From: Streptomyces sp. R302
GTDB lineage: Bacteria; Actinomycetota; Actinomycetes; Streptomycetales; Streptomycetaceae
Assembly (NCBI RefSeq): GCF_012927245.1
Contig: NZ_JABBGE010000002.1
Span: forward strand, 310,001-374,000
Reading direction: 5' to 3'
DNA: 64,000 nt
Position numbers and translations under genes: made by a program. Of the stretch, positions 52,561-62,052 are shown in pieces; within the stretch, counting starts at the first letter, position 1; every line of letters starts with the position of its first letter. Under the pieces are notes generated by a model. That model saw only the letters and a program-made list of their open reading frames with translations. It did no database searches and was not told the origin of the DNA.

Positions 52561-53070
52561 ATGGAGCATGCGGTGGGGCGGCGGGTGTGGGGTGCGGTGC
52601 CGGGGGTCGTGGCGGTGCTGGTGCTCGGGGTGGGCGGGTGCGCGGATGCCGATGCGCCGCCGGCTCCGGGCGGCGGGACGACTGCCACCAGCGCGGGCGA
52701 ATCGACCGGGACCTCGGAGCCGCGCTCCGGGGCCGTGCTGGTGGAGGTCGCGGTGAGCGGCGGCTTCGCCGGCGTGGACAACCGGCTCGTGGTGCGGGAG
52801 GACGGGTCCTGGACGCTGCGGTCCCGGGACAAGGAGCCGCGGACCGGACGGATGGACGCCGACGGGCTCGCCGAGCTGCGGGCCGCGCTCGAAGACCCCG
52901 CCTACGCGCGCGTGCCCGAGCGGCCGAGCGGGCGGCCGGTCGCCGACGGGTTCCAGTACACCGTGACGTATCACGACCGGACGGTCGTGGCCGGAGAGGG
53001 CGAGCGCCCCACCGCCCTCCAGCGCGTCTTCGACGCCCTTCCCGAGGGCGGGCCGCCGACCGCTCCCTGA
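52561..53070 (+). CDS. Lipoprotein with emfourin-like (M4 protease inhibitor) domain
   Basis: About 169 residues. Signal with lipobox GVGGC near residue 27, a short Thr/Ser-rich spacer, then a compact domain beginning VEVAVSGGFAGVDNRLVV. That GGFAG segment and the following layout resemble protealysin inhibitor emfourin, a small inhibitor of M4 proteases. The window also encodes an M4 protease (20978-22549), but the genes are 30 kb apart and the pairing is only a suggestion. The ATG at 52561 fits the signal; one at 52552 is close by. Confidence 0.65.
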   Translation: MEHAVGRRVWGAVPGVVAVLVLGVGGCADADAPPAPGGGTTATSAGESTGTSEPRSGAVLVEVAVSGGFAGVDNRLVVREDGSWTLRSRDKEPRTGRMDADGLAELRAALEDPAYARVPERPSGRPVADGFQYTVTYHDRTVVAGEGERPTALQRVFDALPEGGPPTAP

Positions 53071-53186
53071 TGCCCATCTCGGCGCCACTCCGCGACTCCG
53101 GTATGTGTTTGTCCCGGTCTCCCGCGCTCCGCCAGGATGGCCGGGACGACCCGTATCCGACACGACGAGACACGGAGTGACCGCCC

Positions 53187-53870
53187 ATGAACAGCCCCGT
53201 CACCCTCGACCGCCGCGAGGGCCCGTACGGCGAAGTCGTCCTGCGGCGCCGCGACACCGGGGACCGTACCGACTTCGAGATCATCGCCAACGGCACCTTC
53301 CTGATGGACACCTCCGACGGACGCTCCGAGCGGCTGCTCGTCGACGCGGCCATGGAGGCGCTGCCCGAGCACGCGCGCGTGGGCGCGTCCGTCCTGATCG
53401 GCGGGCTCGGCGTCGGCTTCTCGCTCGCGCACGCCGCCGCCGACCCGCGCTGGAGGCGGATCGCGGTGGCCGAGCGGGAAGGGGCGATCATCGACTGGCA
53501 CCGGGGCGGCCCGCTCGCCTCGCTGTCCGGCCGCGCCCTCGCCGACGAGCGGACCGTGATCCTTCACACGGATCTCGTGGCGTATCTGGAGACCTCCTCC
53601 GACACGTACGACGCGCTCTGTCTGGACATCGACAACGGTCCGGACTGGACCGTCACCGAGGACAACGAATCCCTTTACGGCACAAGGGGTTTGGCCTCCT
53701 GCGCGGCCCGTCTGAACCCCGGCGGCGTCCTCGCCGTCTGGTCGGCCCGGCCGTCCGCCGATTTCGAGGAGTCCTTGCGGAATGCCGGATTCAGCGGGGT
53801 ACGGACCGAAGAGGTCGCCGTTGCCCGGGGCGTCCCCGACGTGGTCCACCTCGGCATCCGGCCTGCGTAG
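53187..53870 (+). CDS. Spermidine-synthase-like methyltransferase-fold protein
   Basis: A protein of 227 residues with the Rossmann-type SAM-binding fold of the spermidine synthase family: VLIGGLGVGFSLAHA is the nucleotide loop and LCLDIDNGPDW follows the aspartate strand. It lacks the N-terminal beta domain of full aminopropyltransferases, so the substrate is unclear. It lies 60 bases upstream of a two-component system in the same direction. Confidence 0.85.
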   Translation: MNSPVTLDRREGPYGEVVLRRRDTGDRTDFEIIANGTFLMDTSDGRSERLLVDAAMEALPEHARVGASVLIGGLGVGFSLAHAAADPRWRRIAVAEREGAIIDWHRGGPLASLSGRALADERTVILHTDLVAYLETSSDTYDALCLDIDNGPDWTVTEDNESLYGTRGLASCAARLNPGGVLAVWSARPSADFEESLRNAGFSGVRTEEVAVARGVPDVVHLGIRPA

Positions 53871-53930
53871 CCGGGACGCCGCGGCTACCTCTAGGCTGCT
53901 GCACCGACATCGGCGACGCGAGGCGGGGCA

Positions 53931-54665
53931 ATGGAGCAGACACACACCACTCACCAGGGTGCGGCGACTCCGGGGGCCCAGCGGCGCGTCCTGGTCGTCG
54001 AGGACGACCCGACGATCGTGGAGGCGGTCTCCGCCCGGCTGCGCGCGGAGGGCTTCCTCGTGCAGACGGCCACCGACGGCCCCGCGGCCGTGGAGGCCGC
54101 CGAGGCCTGGCAGCCGGACCTGATGGTCCTCGACGTGATGCTGCCCGGCTTCGACGGCCTGGAGGTCTGCCGGCGCGTGCAGGCCCAGCGTCCGGTGCCG
54201 GTGCTGATGCTCACCGCCCGGGACGACGAGACCGACATGCTGGTCGGACTCGGCGTCGGCGCCGACGACTACATGACGAAGCCTTTCTCCATGCGCGAAC
54301 TGGCCGCCCGGGTCCACGTGCTGCTGCGCCGGGTGGAGCGGGCCGCGCTCGCCGCCGTGACCCCGCGCAGCGGGATCCTGCGCCTGGGCGAGCTGGAGAT
54401 CGACCACGCGCAGCGCCGGGTCCGGGTGCGCACCGAGGACGTGCACCTGACCCCGACCGAGTTCGACCTGCTGGTCTGTCTGGCCGGCACCCCGCGCGCG
54501 GTGCTCTCCCGGGAGCAGCTGCTCGCCGAGGTGTGGGACTGGGCGGACGCCTCCGGCACCCGGACCGTGGACAGCCACATCAAGGCGCTGCGCCGGAAGA
54601 TCGGCGCCGAGCGGATCCGCACGGTGCACGGCGTCGGGTACGCGCTGGAGACCCCGGCGTCGTGA
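53931..54665 (+). CDS. OmpR-family response regulator
   Basis: A protein of 244 residues. Receiver domain about 18-130 with the phosphoacceptor Asp 68 (VLDVMLPG), Thr 95 and Lys 117; a winged-helix DNA-binding domain follows, ending TVHGVGYALE. It overlaps the kinase gene start (GTGA at 54662-54665), so the two are co-translated as one two-component system. The signal is unknown; the adjacency to KGD is a conserved order as I recall. Confidence 0.94.
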   Translation: MEQTHTTHQGAATPGAQRRVLVVEDDPTIVEAVSARLRAEGFLVQTATDGPAAVEAAEAWQPDLMVLDVMLPGFDGLEVCRRVQAQRPVPVLMLTARDDETDMLVGLGVGADDYMTKPFSMRELAARVHVLLRRVERAALAAVTPRSGILRLGELEIDHAQRRVRVRTEDVHLTPTEFDLLVCLAGTPRAVLSREQLLAEVWDWADASGTRTVDSHIKALRRKIGAERIRTVHGVGYALETPAS

Positions 54666-55756
54666 ACCGGCCGGCGCGGCGCCCGGGGGGGTCCAGGCGC
54701 CGGATCGTGATCTCGATCAAGACGAAACTGGGGGCGCTGGTCGTCGGCGCGGTGCTGCTGACCTCGGGACTGGCCCTGGTGGCGATCCGTACGTCCACCG
54801 AGTTCCGGTACATCACGATCTTCGCGATGATCGCGACGCTGCTGATCACGCAGTTCGTGGCGCAGTCGCTGACGGCGCCGCTCGACGAGATGAACACGGT
54901 GGCGGGGTCGATCTCGCGCGGCGACTTCTCGCGGCGGGTGCGGGGCGCGGACCGACGCGACGAACTGGGCGACCTGGCCTCGACGATCAATCGCATGGCG
55001 GACGACCTGGAGGCGGTGGACCGGCACCGCAAGGAGCTGGTCGCCAATGTCTCGCACGAGCTGCGGACACCGATCGCGGCGCTGCGGGCCGTCCTGGAGA
55101 ACGTGGTCGACGGGGTCTCGGAGGCCGATCCGGAGACGATGCGCTCGGCGCTGAAGCAGACGGAGCGGCTGGGCCGGCTCGTGGAGACGCTGCTCGACCT
55201 GTCGCGGCTCGACAACGGTGTCGTACAGCTGCGGGCGCGCCGTTTCGAGGTGTGGCCCTATCTGTCCGGGGTGCTGCGGGAGGCGAATCTGGCCGCCGCG
55301 CAGCGCGGGCTGCCGTCGACGTCCGGTCTGCACCGGCGTACGGACGTGCATCTGCATCTGGACGTGTCGCCGTCCGACCTGACGGCCTACGCGGACGTGG
55401 AGCGGCTGCACCAGGTGATGGCGAACCTGATCGACAACGCGGTGAAGCATTCGCCGCCGCACGGGCGCGTGACGGTGCGGGCCCGGCGCGGCCCGTACCC
55501 GGAGTCGCTGGAGCTGGTGGTCGAGGACGAGGGTCCCGGCATCCCGGAGTCGGAGCGGCACAAGGTGTTCGAGCGGTTCAACCGGGGTACGGCTCCGGAC
55601 CGGCAGGGGCCCGGGAGCGACGGCGGCACGGGGCTCGGCCTGGCGATCGCGCGCTGGGCGGTGGATCTTCACGGTGGCGGGATCGGCGTGGCCGAATCTT
55701 CACGTGGATGCAGGATCCGGGTCACTCTTCCAGGCAGCCTTCCCCTTCTCGATTGA
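54662..55756 (+). CDS. Sensor histidine kinase of the OmpR-type pair
   Basis: About 364 residues. A transmembrane region between about 22 and 68 (two closely spaced segments with a very short outer loop), a HAMP linker, then H box LVANVSHELRTPIAA with His 132, N box NLIDNAVKHSPP, G1 DEGPGIPE and GTGLGLAIARW. The tiny extracytoplasmic part suggests that it senses the membrane or something within it. It starts with a GTG overlapping the regulator stop. Confidence 0.93.
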   Translation: MNRPARRPGGSRRRIVISIKTKLGALVVGAVLLTSGLALVAIRTSTEFRYITIFAMIATLLITQFVAQSLTAPLDEMNTVAGSISRGDFSRRVRGADRRDELGDLASTINRMADDLEAVDRHRKELVANVSHELRTPIAALRAVLENVVDGVSEADPETMRSALKQTERLGRLVETLLDLSRLDNGVVQLRARRFEVWPYLSGVLREANLAAAQRGLPSTSGLHRRTDVHLHLDVSPSDLTAYADVERLHQVMANLIDNAVKHSPPHGRVTVRARRGPYPESLELVVEDEGPGIPESERHKVFERFNRGTAPDRQGPGSDGGTGLGLAIARWAVDLHGGGIGVAESSRGCRIRVTLPGSLPLLD

Positions 55757-56024
55757 CGTAGGGTTCGAACCGGAAGCGAACGTTCTGCGTGTTCATGTGC
55801 AGACGTGGTCAGGGAGCGGCCGAAGGAGGCCGTGGCCCGGGCTTTTCCGTACCCTCACAGAAGCGGAACCGGGTTTGTTTCCCGCCATTCACGGCATCGA
55901 AACACGCCGTCAAGTGTGACTTGCACGACGTTGGACTGCCCGGCCTGCACGTCCCGGCCGGACAGGCGTAGCCTTTATTTCCGCTGTCCATCACCTTGCG
56001 AAGCGGAAGAGGGCGGTTGCCGCC

Positions 56025-59000
56025 GTGTCGTCTCAGTCCCCCAGTACCCCGAGCTCCCCGGCCGACCAAGACGGGCGTGGCGTGAGCCCCGCAGCCGCCT
56101 TCGGTGCCAATGAGTGGCTCGTCGACGAGATCTACCAGCAGTACCTCCAGGACCCGAATTCGGTCGATCGTGCCTGGTGGGACTTCTTCGCCGACTACAA
56201 GCCGGGTGCGGCGGAGACCCCGTCCGCCCCGGCCGCCACCACCGCGGCCGCGCCCGCGGCGTCGCAGGCGGGCCCCGCACAGGCCGCGCCCGCCGCCCCG
56301 GCCGCCGTACCCGCGCCCGCCGCCCCGGCCACGCCGGCTCCGGCCGCCGCCCCGGCTCCGGCCCCGGCAGCCGCTCCGGCTCCGGCTCCGGCGAAGCCCG
56401 CCGCGGCCGCTCCGGCCGCCGTGAAGGCGGCCCCGGCCGCCGCCGCCCCGGCCGCGAAGGCCGCCGAGGCGCCCGCCGGCCCCGAGCTGATCACGCTCCG
56501 CGGCCCGGCCGCCGCCGTCGCGAAGAACATGAACGCCTCGCTGGAGATGCCGACGGCCACGTCCGTCCGCGCCGTCCCGGTGAAGCTGCTCTTCGACAAC
56601 CGGATCGTCATCAACAACCACCTGAAGCGCGCCCGGGGCGGGAAGATCTCCTTCACCCACCTCATCGGCTACGCCATGGTGCAGGCCATCAAGGCCATGC
56701 CGTCGATGAACTACTCCTTCGCGGAGAAGGACGGCAAGCCGACCCTGGTCAAGCCGGAGCACGTGAACTTCGGTCTCGCCATCGACCTGGTGAAGCCGAA
56801 CGGCGACCGCCAGCTCGTCGTCGCGGGCATCAAGAAGGCCGAGACGCTCAACTTCTTCGAGTTCTGGCAGGCGTACGAGGACATCGTCAAGCGCGCCCGC
56901 GTGGGCAAGCTGACGATGGAGGACTTCACCGGCGTCACGGTCTCCCTGACCAACCCCGGCGGCCTCGGCACCGTCCACTCCGTCCCGCGTCTGATGCCCG
57001 GACAGTCGGTCATCATGGGCGTCGGCTCGATGGACTACCCGGCGGAGTTCCAGGGCACCTCCCAGGACACCCTGAACAAGCTCGGCATCTCCAAGGTCAT
57101 GACCCTGACGTCGACCTACGACCACCGGGTCATCCAGGGCGCCGCCTCCGGCGAGTTCCTGCGCATCGTCGCCAACTTCCTCCTCGGCGAGCAGGGCTTC
57201 TACGACGACATCTTCAAGTCGCTGCGCATCCCCTACGAGCCGGTCCGCTGGCTCAAGGACATCGACGCCTCGCACGACGACGACGTCACCAAGGCCGCCC
57301 GCGTCTTCGAGCTGATCCACTCCTACCGGGTCCGCGGCCACGTCATGGCCGACACCGACCCGCTGGAGTACAAGCAGCGCAAGCACCCCGACCTGGACAT
57401 CACCGAGCACGGCCTCACCCTGTGGGACCTGGAGCGGGAGTTCGCGGTCGGCGGCTTCGCCGGCAAGTCGATGATGAGGCTCCGCGACATCCTCGGCGTG
57501 CTCCGCGACTCGTACTGCCGCACCACCGGCATCGAGTTCATGCACATCCAGGACCCGAAGCAGCGCAAGTGGATCCAGGACCGCGTCGAGCGTCCCCACG
57601 CGCGCGTGGAGCGCGAGGAGCAGCTCCGCATCCTCCGCCGCCTGAACTCCGCCGAGGCCTTCGAGACCTTCCTGCAGACGAAGTACGTCGGCCAGAAGCG
57701 CTTCTCCCTGGAGGGCGGCGAGTCCGTCATCCCGCTGCTCGACGCGGTCATCGACTCCGCCGCCGAGTCCCGCCTGGACGAGGTCGTCATCGGCATGGCC
57801 CACCGCGGCCGCCTCAACGTCCTCGCGAACATCGTGGGCAAGTCGTACGCGCAGATCTTCCGCGAGTTCGAGGGCAACCTCGACCCGAAGTCGATGCACG
57901 GCTCCGGCGACGTCAAGTACCACCTGGGCGCCGAGGGCACCTTCACCGGTCTCGACGGCGAGCAGATCAAGGTCTCCCTGGTCGCCAACCCCTCCCACCT
58001 GGAGGCGGTCGACCCGGTCCTGGAAGGTGTCGTCCGCGCCAAGCAGGACGTCATCAACAAGGGCGGCACGGACTTCACCGTCCTGCCCGTCGCCCTGCAC
58101 GGCGACGCGGCCTTCGCGGGCCAGGGCGTGGTGGCCGAGACCCTGAACATGTCGCAGCTGCGCGGCTACCGCACCGGCGGCACGGTCCACATCGTCATCA
58201 ACAACCAGGTCGGCTTCACGGCGGCTCCCGAGTCGTCCCGCTCCTCCATGTACGCCACCGACGTGGCCCGCATGATCGAGGCGCCGATCTTCCACGTGAA
58301 CGGCGACGACCCGGAGGCCGTGGTCCGCGTCGCGCGGCTCGCCTTCGAGTTCCGCCAGACGTTCAACAAGGACGTCGTGATCGACCTCATCTGCTACCGC
58401 CGCCGCGGTCACAACGAGGGCGACAATCCGCAGTTCACCAACCCGCAGATGTACAACCTGATCGACAAGAAGCGCTCGGTGCGCAAGCTGTACACCGAGT
58501 CGCTCATCGGTCGCGGCGACATCACCCTGGAAGAGGCGGAGCAGGCGCTCCAGGACTTCCAGGGCCAGCTGGAGAAGGTCTTCGCGGAGGTCCGCGAGGC
58601 CACCTCGACGCCGGCTCCGACGCACGTCCCGGACGCCCGGCCGGAGTTCCCGGTCTCCGTCACCACCGCGGTCTCCCAGGAGGTCGTGAAGCGGATCGCC
58701 GAGTCGCAGGTCAACATCCCGGAGCGGATCACGGTCCACCCGCGCCTGATGCCGCAGATGCAGCGTCGCGCGGCCTCGATCGACGACGGCACCATCGACT
58801 GGGGCTTCGGCGAGACCCTCGCCATCGGCTCCCTGCTGATGGAGGGCACCCCGGTCCGCCTGTCGGGCCAGGACTCCCGCCGCGGCACCTTCGGCCAGCG
58901 CCACGCGGTCCTGGTCGACCAGGAGACCGGCGAGGACTACACCCCGCTGCTCTACCTGGCCGAGGACCAGGCGCACTACAACGTCTACGACTCGCTGCTC

Positions 59001-59843
59001 AGCGAGTACGCGGCGATGGGCTTCGAGTACGGCTACTCGCTGGCCCGCCCGAGCTCCCTGGTGGTCTGGGAGGCGCAGTTCGGCGACTTCGTCAACGGCG
59101 CGCAGACCGTCGTCGACGAGTTCATCTCCTCGGCCGAGCAGAAGTGGGGCCAGACCTCCGGCGTCACCCTGCTCCTGCCGCACGGCTACGAGGGCCAGGG
59201 CCCGGACCACTCGTCCGCCCGCCCGGAGCGCTTCCTCCAGATGTGCGCCCAGGACAACATGACGGTCGCCATGCCGACGCTGCCGTCGAACTACTTCCAC
59301 CTCCTGCGCTGGCAGGTGCACAACCCGCACCACAAGCCGCTCATCGTCTTCACCCCGAAGTCGATGCTGCGTCTGAAGGCCGCGGCGTCCAAGGTGGAGG
59401 AGTTCACCTCCGGCGGCTTCCGCCCGGTCATCGGCGACGACTCGGTCAACCCGGCCGACGTCCGCAAGGTCGTCTTCTGCGCCGGCAAGGTCTACTACGA
59501 CCTGGAGGCCGAGCGGCAGAAGCGCGGCGACACGGAGACCGCGATCATCCGTCTGGAGCGCCTGTACCCGCTGCCGGGTGCCGAGCTCCAGGCCGAGATC
59601 GCCAAGTACCCGAACGCGGCGAAGTACATCTGGGCGCAGGAGGAGCCGGCGAACCAGGGTGCGTGGCCGTTCATCGCGCTGAACCTGATCGACCACCTCG
59701 ACCTGGCGGTCGGCGCGGACATCCCGGCGGGCGAGCGCCTGCGCCGGATCTCCCGCCCGCACTCCTCGTCCCCGGCGGTCGGCTCGGCCAAGCGTCACCA
59801 GGCGGAGCAGCAGCAGCTGGTCGACGAGGTCTTCGACGCCTAA
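56025..59843 (+). CDS. kgd: Multifunctional 2-oxoglutarate dehydrogenase/decarboxylase (KGD, SucA)
   Basis: A protein of 1,272 residues and a fused enzyme typical of actinobacteria. Residues about 1-50 are the E1 N-terminal tail ([14 protein letters not shown]), then an Ala/Pro-rich linker (about 65-150), an E2-type succinyltransferase domain with the DHRVIQG motif at 366-372, and the thiamine-diphosphate E1 part with MAHRGRLNV around 591-599, GDVKYHLG and [12 protein letters not shown]. It oxidises 2-oxoglutarate in the TCA cycle. The E2 domain lacks a lipoyl domain, so it depends on the lipoylated pyruvate complex, as in mycobacteria. The GTG start at 56025 has only a weak ribosome site. 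Confidence 0.96.
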   Translation: MSSQSPSTPSSPADQDGRGVSPAAAFGANEWLVDEIYQQYLQDPNSVDRAWWDFFADYKPGAAETPSAPAATTAAAPAASQAGPAQAAPAAPAAVPAPAAPATPAPAAAPAPAPAAAPAPAPAKPAAAAPAAVKAAPAAAAPAAKAAEAPAGPELITLRGPAAAVAKNMNASLEMPTATSVRAVPVKLLFDNRIVINNHLKRARGGKISFTHLIGYAMVQAIKAMPSMNYSFAEKDGKPTLVKPEHVNFGLAIDLVKPNGDRQLVVAGIKKAETLNFFEFWQAYEDIVKRARVGKLTMEDFTGVTVSLTNPGGLGTVHSVPRLMPGQSVIMGVGSMDYPAEFQGTSQDTLNKLGISKVMTLTSTYDHRVIQGAASGEFLRIVANFLLGEQGFYDDIFKSLRIPYEPVRWLKDIDASHDDDVTKAARVFELIHSYRVRGHVMADTDPLEYKQRKHPDLDITEHGLTLWDLEREFAVGGFAGKSMMRLRDILGVLRDSYCRTTGIEFMHIQDPKQRKWIQDRVERPHARVEREEQLRILRRLNSAEAFETFLQTKYVGQKRFSLEGGESVIPLLDAVIDSAAESRLDEVVIGMAHRGRLNVLANIVGKSYAQIFREFEGNLDPKSMHGSGDVKYHLGAEGTFTGLDGEQIKVSLVANPSHLEAVDPVLEGVVRAKQDVINKGGTDFTVLPVALHGDAAFAGQGVVAETLNMSQLRGYRTGGTVHIVINNQVGFTAAPESSRSSMYATDVARMIEAPIFHVNGDDPEAVVRVARLAFEFRQTFNKDVVIDLICYRRRGHNEGDNPQFTNPQMYNLIDKKRSVRKLYTESLIGRGDITLEEAEQALQDFQGQLEKVFAEVREATSTPAPTHVPDARPEFPVSVTTAVSQEVVKRIAESQVNIPERITVHPRLMPQMQRRAASIDDGTIDWGFGETLAIGSLLMEGTPVRLSGQDSRRGTFGQRHAVLVDQETGEDYTPLLYLAEDQAHYNVYDSLLSEYAAMGFEYGYSLARPSSLVVWEAQFGDFVNGAQTVVDEFISSAEQKWGQTSGVTLLLPHGYEGQGPDHSSARPERFLQMCAQDNMTVAMPTLPSNYFHLLRWQVHNPHHKPLIVFTPKSMLRLKAAASKVEEFTSGGFRPVIGDDSVNPADVRKVVFCAGKVYYDLEAERQKRGDTETAIIRLERLYPLPGAELQAEIAKYPNAAKYIWAQEEPANQGAWPFIALNLIDHLDLAVGADIPAGERLRRISRPHSSSPAVGSAKRHQAEQQQLVDEVFDA

Positions 59844-59859
59844 CGTCGACGCCTCGCGC

Positions 59860-59901
59860 GGAGGCCCGGCACCCCCCGGGATCGGGGGGTGCCGGGCCTC
59901 C
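59860..59901 (+). terminator. Strong terminator after kgd
   Basis: A 19-bp perfect stem (GGAGGCCCGGCACCCCCCG at 59860-59878, complement 59883-59901) with a 4-nt loop. It separates kgd from the next small gene. Confidence 0.85.
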
Positions 59902-59932
59902 GGCGTGTCCGGGCGGGCCTATCCTGGACGGC

Positions 59933-60115
59933 ATGTACTTCACCGACCGTGGCATCGAGGAACTGGAGAAGCGGCGCGGCGAGGAGGAGGTCACCTTCGA
60001 GTGGCTCGCCGAGCAGCTGCGGACCTTCGTCGATCTCAACCCCGACTTCGAGGTGCCGGTCGAGCGCCTCGCGACCTGGCTGGCCCGTCTGGACGACGAG
60101 GACGACGACGAGTAG
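59933..60115 (+). CDS. Small DUF6104-type protein
   Basis: A protein of 60 residues, acidic, beginning MYFTDRGIEELEKRRGEEEV and ending in a run of Asp/Glu. This matches the small conserved actinobacterial family DUF6104 found next to kgd. Function unknown. It lies between two strong hairpins, so it is its own unit. Confidence 0.8.
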   Translation: MYFTDRGIEELEKRRGEEEVTFEWLAEQLRTFVDLNPDFEVPVERLATWLARLDDEDDDE

Positions 60116-60126
60116 CGACGCGGACC

Positions 60127-60158
60127 GAAGGCCCCCTCCCGGGTGGGAGGGGGCCTTC
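60127..60158. terminator. Bidirectional terminator after the DUF6104 gene
   Basis: GAAGGCCCCCTCCC (60127-60140) and its complement (60145-60158), 4-nt loop. It lies between the small gene and a convergent hypothetical gene. Confidence 0.85.
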
Positions 60159-60172
60159 GGCGTTCCCGTGCG

Positions 60173-60988
60173 TCAGTGCTCGCGCAGCCGGTCGTAGGCG
60201 AGGCCGAAGGCGCCGTGGGCGACGAGGAGGGCTCCGGCGGCGGTCCAGCCGCCGGAGCGGCGGCGGAGCCCCCACAGGAGCAGCGGCACGCCCGCGGCGA
60301 GCTGGACGCCGCCCAGGAGGCGCGCCCGGGGGCCGCGTACGTACGGGCCGAGGGGGCCCTCCTCCACGGCGTCGAGCTCGTCGAGGACCGCACCGCGCCA
60401 GCCGGGCCATTCGAGCTGCTCGGCGCCGGCGGCGAGGGCGGCCGCGCGGAGCCGGTCGGGGGTCTCGCCGGGGTCGACGCCGGCGGGCAGGGCGAGGCCG
60501 GTGCGGGCGAGGACGGCGACGAGGCCGAGGAGGCGGGTACGGGAGTCGGCCTCGGGGTCGGGGAGGGTCAGCGGCTCAAGGGCCTGGACGTCGAGGACGG
60601 GGTCGAGGGCGAGCCGGTCGGCGAGGGTCCGCATGGCCTCGTCCTCGCCGACCGGGGTGCCGGCGGCGAGCCAGGTGTAGCCGACGGTGCGGCGGAATCC
60701 GGCGGCGAGGGTGATGCCGGCGCGGTCCGCGTCCCACCAGAGGGCGAGGACGGGCCAGCCGGCGGCGGAGACGGCGAGGGCGGTGGCCCAGCCGGTGACG
60801 ACCCGCTCGACCGGCTCACCGCCGTCCTGCCACGGCTTTCCCTCCGGTACGAGGACGCTCCAGCCGGCTCCGGCGGGGGCGAGGAGCAGCGGCTCGCGCA
60901 GGAGCTGGGCGGGCGGCCGGACCGTCGGGGGATCGGCTCGGCACAGCAGCAGCGCCCCGGCTGGGCTCGGTCCGGAAGTCGCGTTCAT
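60173..60988 (-). CDS. Hypothetical protein with two C-terminal membrane segments
   Basis: About 271 residues. The first 190 residues look like a soluble alpha/beta domain with conserved Trp/Gly; the last 50 contain two hydrophobic stretches (ARLLGGVQLAAGVPLLLWGL and the following TAAGALLVAHGAFGLAY). I do not recognise the family. I chose the ATG at 60988, with GGAGG close by; a TTG at 60997 would add three residues. Confidence 0.7.
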   Translation of the reverse strand: MNATSGPSPAGALLLCRADPPTVRPPAQLLREPLLLAPAGAGWSVLVPEGKPWQDGGEPVERVVTGWATALAVSAAGWPVLALWWDADRAGITLAAGFRRTVGYTWLAAGTPVGEDEAMRTLADRLALDPVLDVQALEPLTLPDPEADSRTRLLGLVAVLARTGLALPAGVDPGETPDRLRAAALAAGAEQLEWPGWRGAVLDELDAVEEGPLGPYVRGPRARLLGGVQLAAGVPLLLWGLRRRSGGWTAAGALLVAHGAFGLAYDRLREH

Positions 60989-61076
60989 GGCCTCCAACCT
61001 AGGCCAGTTTGTCCGTGTACGGAGGCGTTTGCCTCGACCCTGTCAGGGATGAATCAGGGTTGACTCGAAGGCACCG

Positions 61077-61112
61077 CGATATATCGTGAATCCCGGAAGT
61101 CGCGATATGTCG
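61077..61112. promoter_or_regulatory. Twin palindromic sites before the DUF4097-PadR operon
   Basis: CGATATATCG (61077-61086) and CGATATGTCG (61103-61112), spaced 26 bases start to start, lie 50-90 bases before the DUF4097 start in an otherwise GC-rich stretch. The position and symmetry fit an autoregulatory PadR operator. Assignment is by position. Confidence 0.65.
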
Positions 61113-61163
61113 AGTCGTGGCGCGGCGGGGAACGGCGCGCCGAGGAAGCGGGAGGACATCACC

Positions 61164-62051
61164 ATGACCGAGTGGTCCGTCACCGAACCGGTGAAACTCG
61201 CGCCCGCCGACCCCGTGACACGGCTGCGCGTCCGTGTCGTGGGCGGCGCGGTGAACGTGGTGGGCACGGAGGAGAGCACGGCGCGGGTGGAGGTATCGGA
61301 GATCGAGGGCCCGCCCCTGGTCGTCACCCAGGAGGGCTCCACGCTGACCGTCACCTACGAGGACCTGCACTGGAAGGGCATCCTCAAGTGGCTCGACAGC
61401 AAGGCCCACCGGCGGCGCGCGGTGGTCTCGGTCGCCGTCCCGGCCGGGGCCGAGGTCGAGGTGGGCGCGGTCTCCGCGGACACGGTGGTCTCGGGCCTGC
61501 GGGGCCGCACCGAGGTCCGCGGGGTGACCGGGGGGACGACGCTCGTGGGGCTCTCCGGCCCGGTCCGCGCCGAGACCGTCTCGGGCGCCCTGGAGGCCCA
61601 GTCGGTGACCGGTGCGCTGCGGGTCGTCTCGGTGACCGGTGACGTGACGGTGATCGAGGGCTCGGGCTCGGCGGTACGGGCGGAGACCGTCAGCGGGGAC
61701 CTGGTCCTGGACCTGGACCCGGCTCCGGCCGGGGCCCCGCCGGCCGACATCCGGCTCACCAGCGTCTCCGGCGAGGTCGCCGTCCGGCTGCCGCACCCGG
61801 CGGACGCCCGGGTCGAGGCGAGCACGACGAGCGGCGCGGTGTCGAACGCCTTCGAGGACCTGCGGGTGGGCGGCGAGTGGGGCACCAAGTCCATCACCGG
61901 GACGCTCGGCGCGGGCAGCGGCACGCTCAAGGCGACCACGGTCTCCGGATCGATCGCCCTGCTCCGCCGCCCGGAGCCCGCCGAGGACCCGGACACCGCT
62001 TCCGCCGCCCCCTCCGCCTCCTCCGCCCCCGCGTCAGGAAAGGTGCTCTGA
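61164..62051 (+). CDS. DUF4097 (adhesin-like) beta-helix protein
   Basis: About 295 residues with the repetitive DUF4097 pattern (TVSGLRGRTEVRGVTGG, ETVSGALEAQSVTGA, TVSGDLVLDL and similar), which predicts a beta-helix. No signal peptide or membrane segment, so it is probably cytoplasmic. Function unknown. It is directly followed by the PadR gene one base later, a recurring pair in actinobacteria, so the two form an operon under the twin site upstream. The ATG at 61164 follows GGGAGG. Confidence 0.88.
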   Translation: MTEWSVTEPVKLAPADPVTRLRVRVVGGAVNVVGTEESTARVEVSEIEGPPLVVTQEGSTLTVTYEDLHWKGILKWLDSKAHRRRAVVSVAVPAGAEVEVGAVSADTVVSGLRGRTEVRGVTGGTTLVGLSGPVRAETVSGALEAQSVTGALRVVSVTGDVTVIEGSGSAVRAETVSGDLVLDLDPAPAGAPPADIRLTSVSGEVAVRLPHPADARVEASTTSGAVSNAFEDLRVGGEWGTKSITGTLGAGSGTLKATTVSGSIALLRRPEPAEDPDTASAAPSASSAPASGKVL

Positions 62052-62052
62052 C

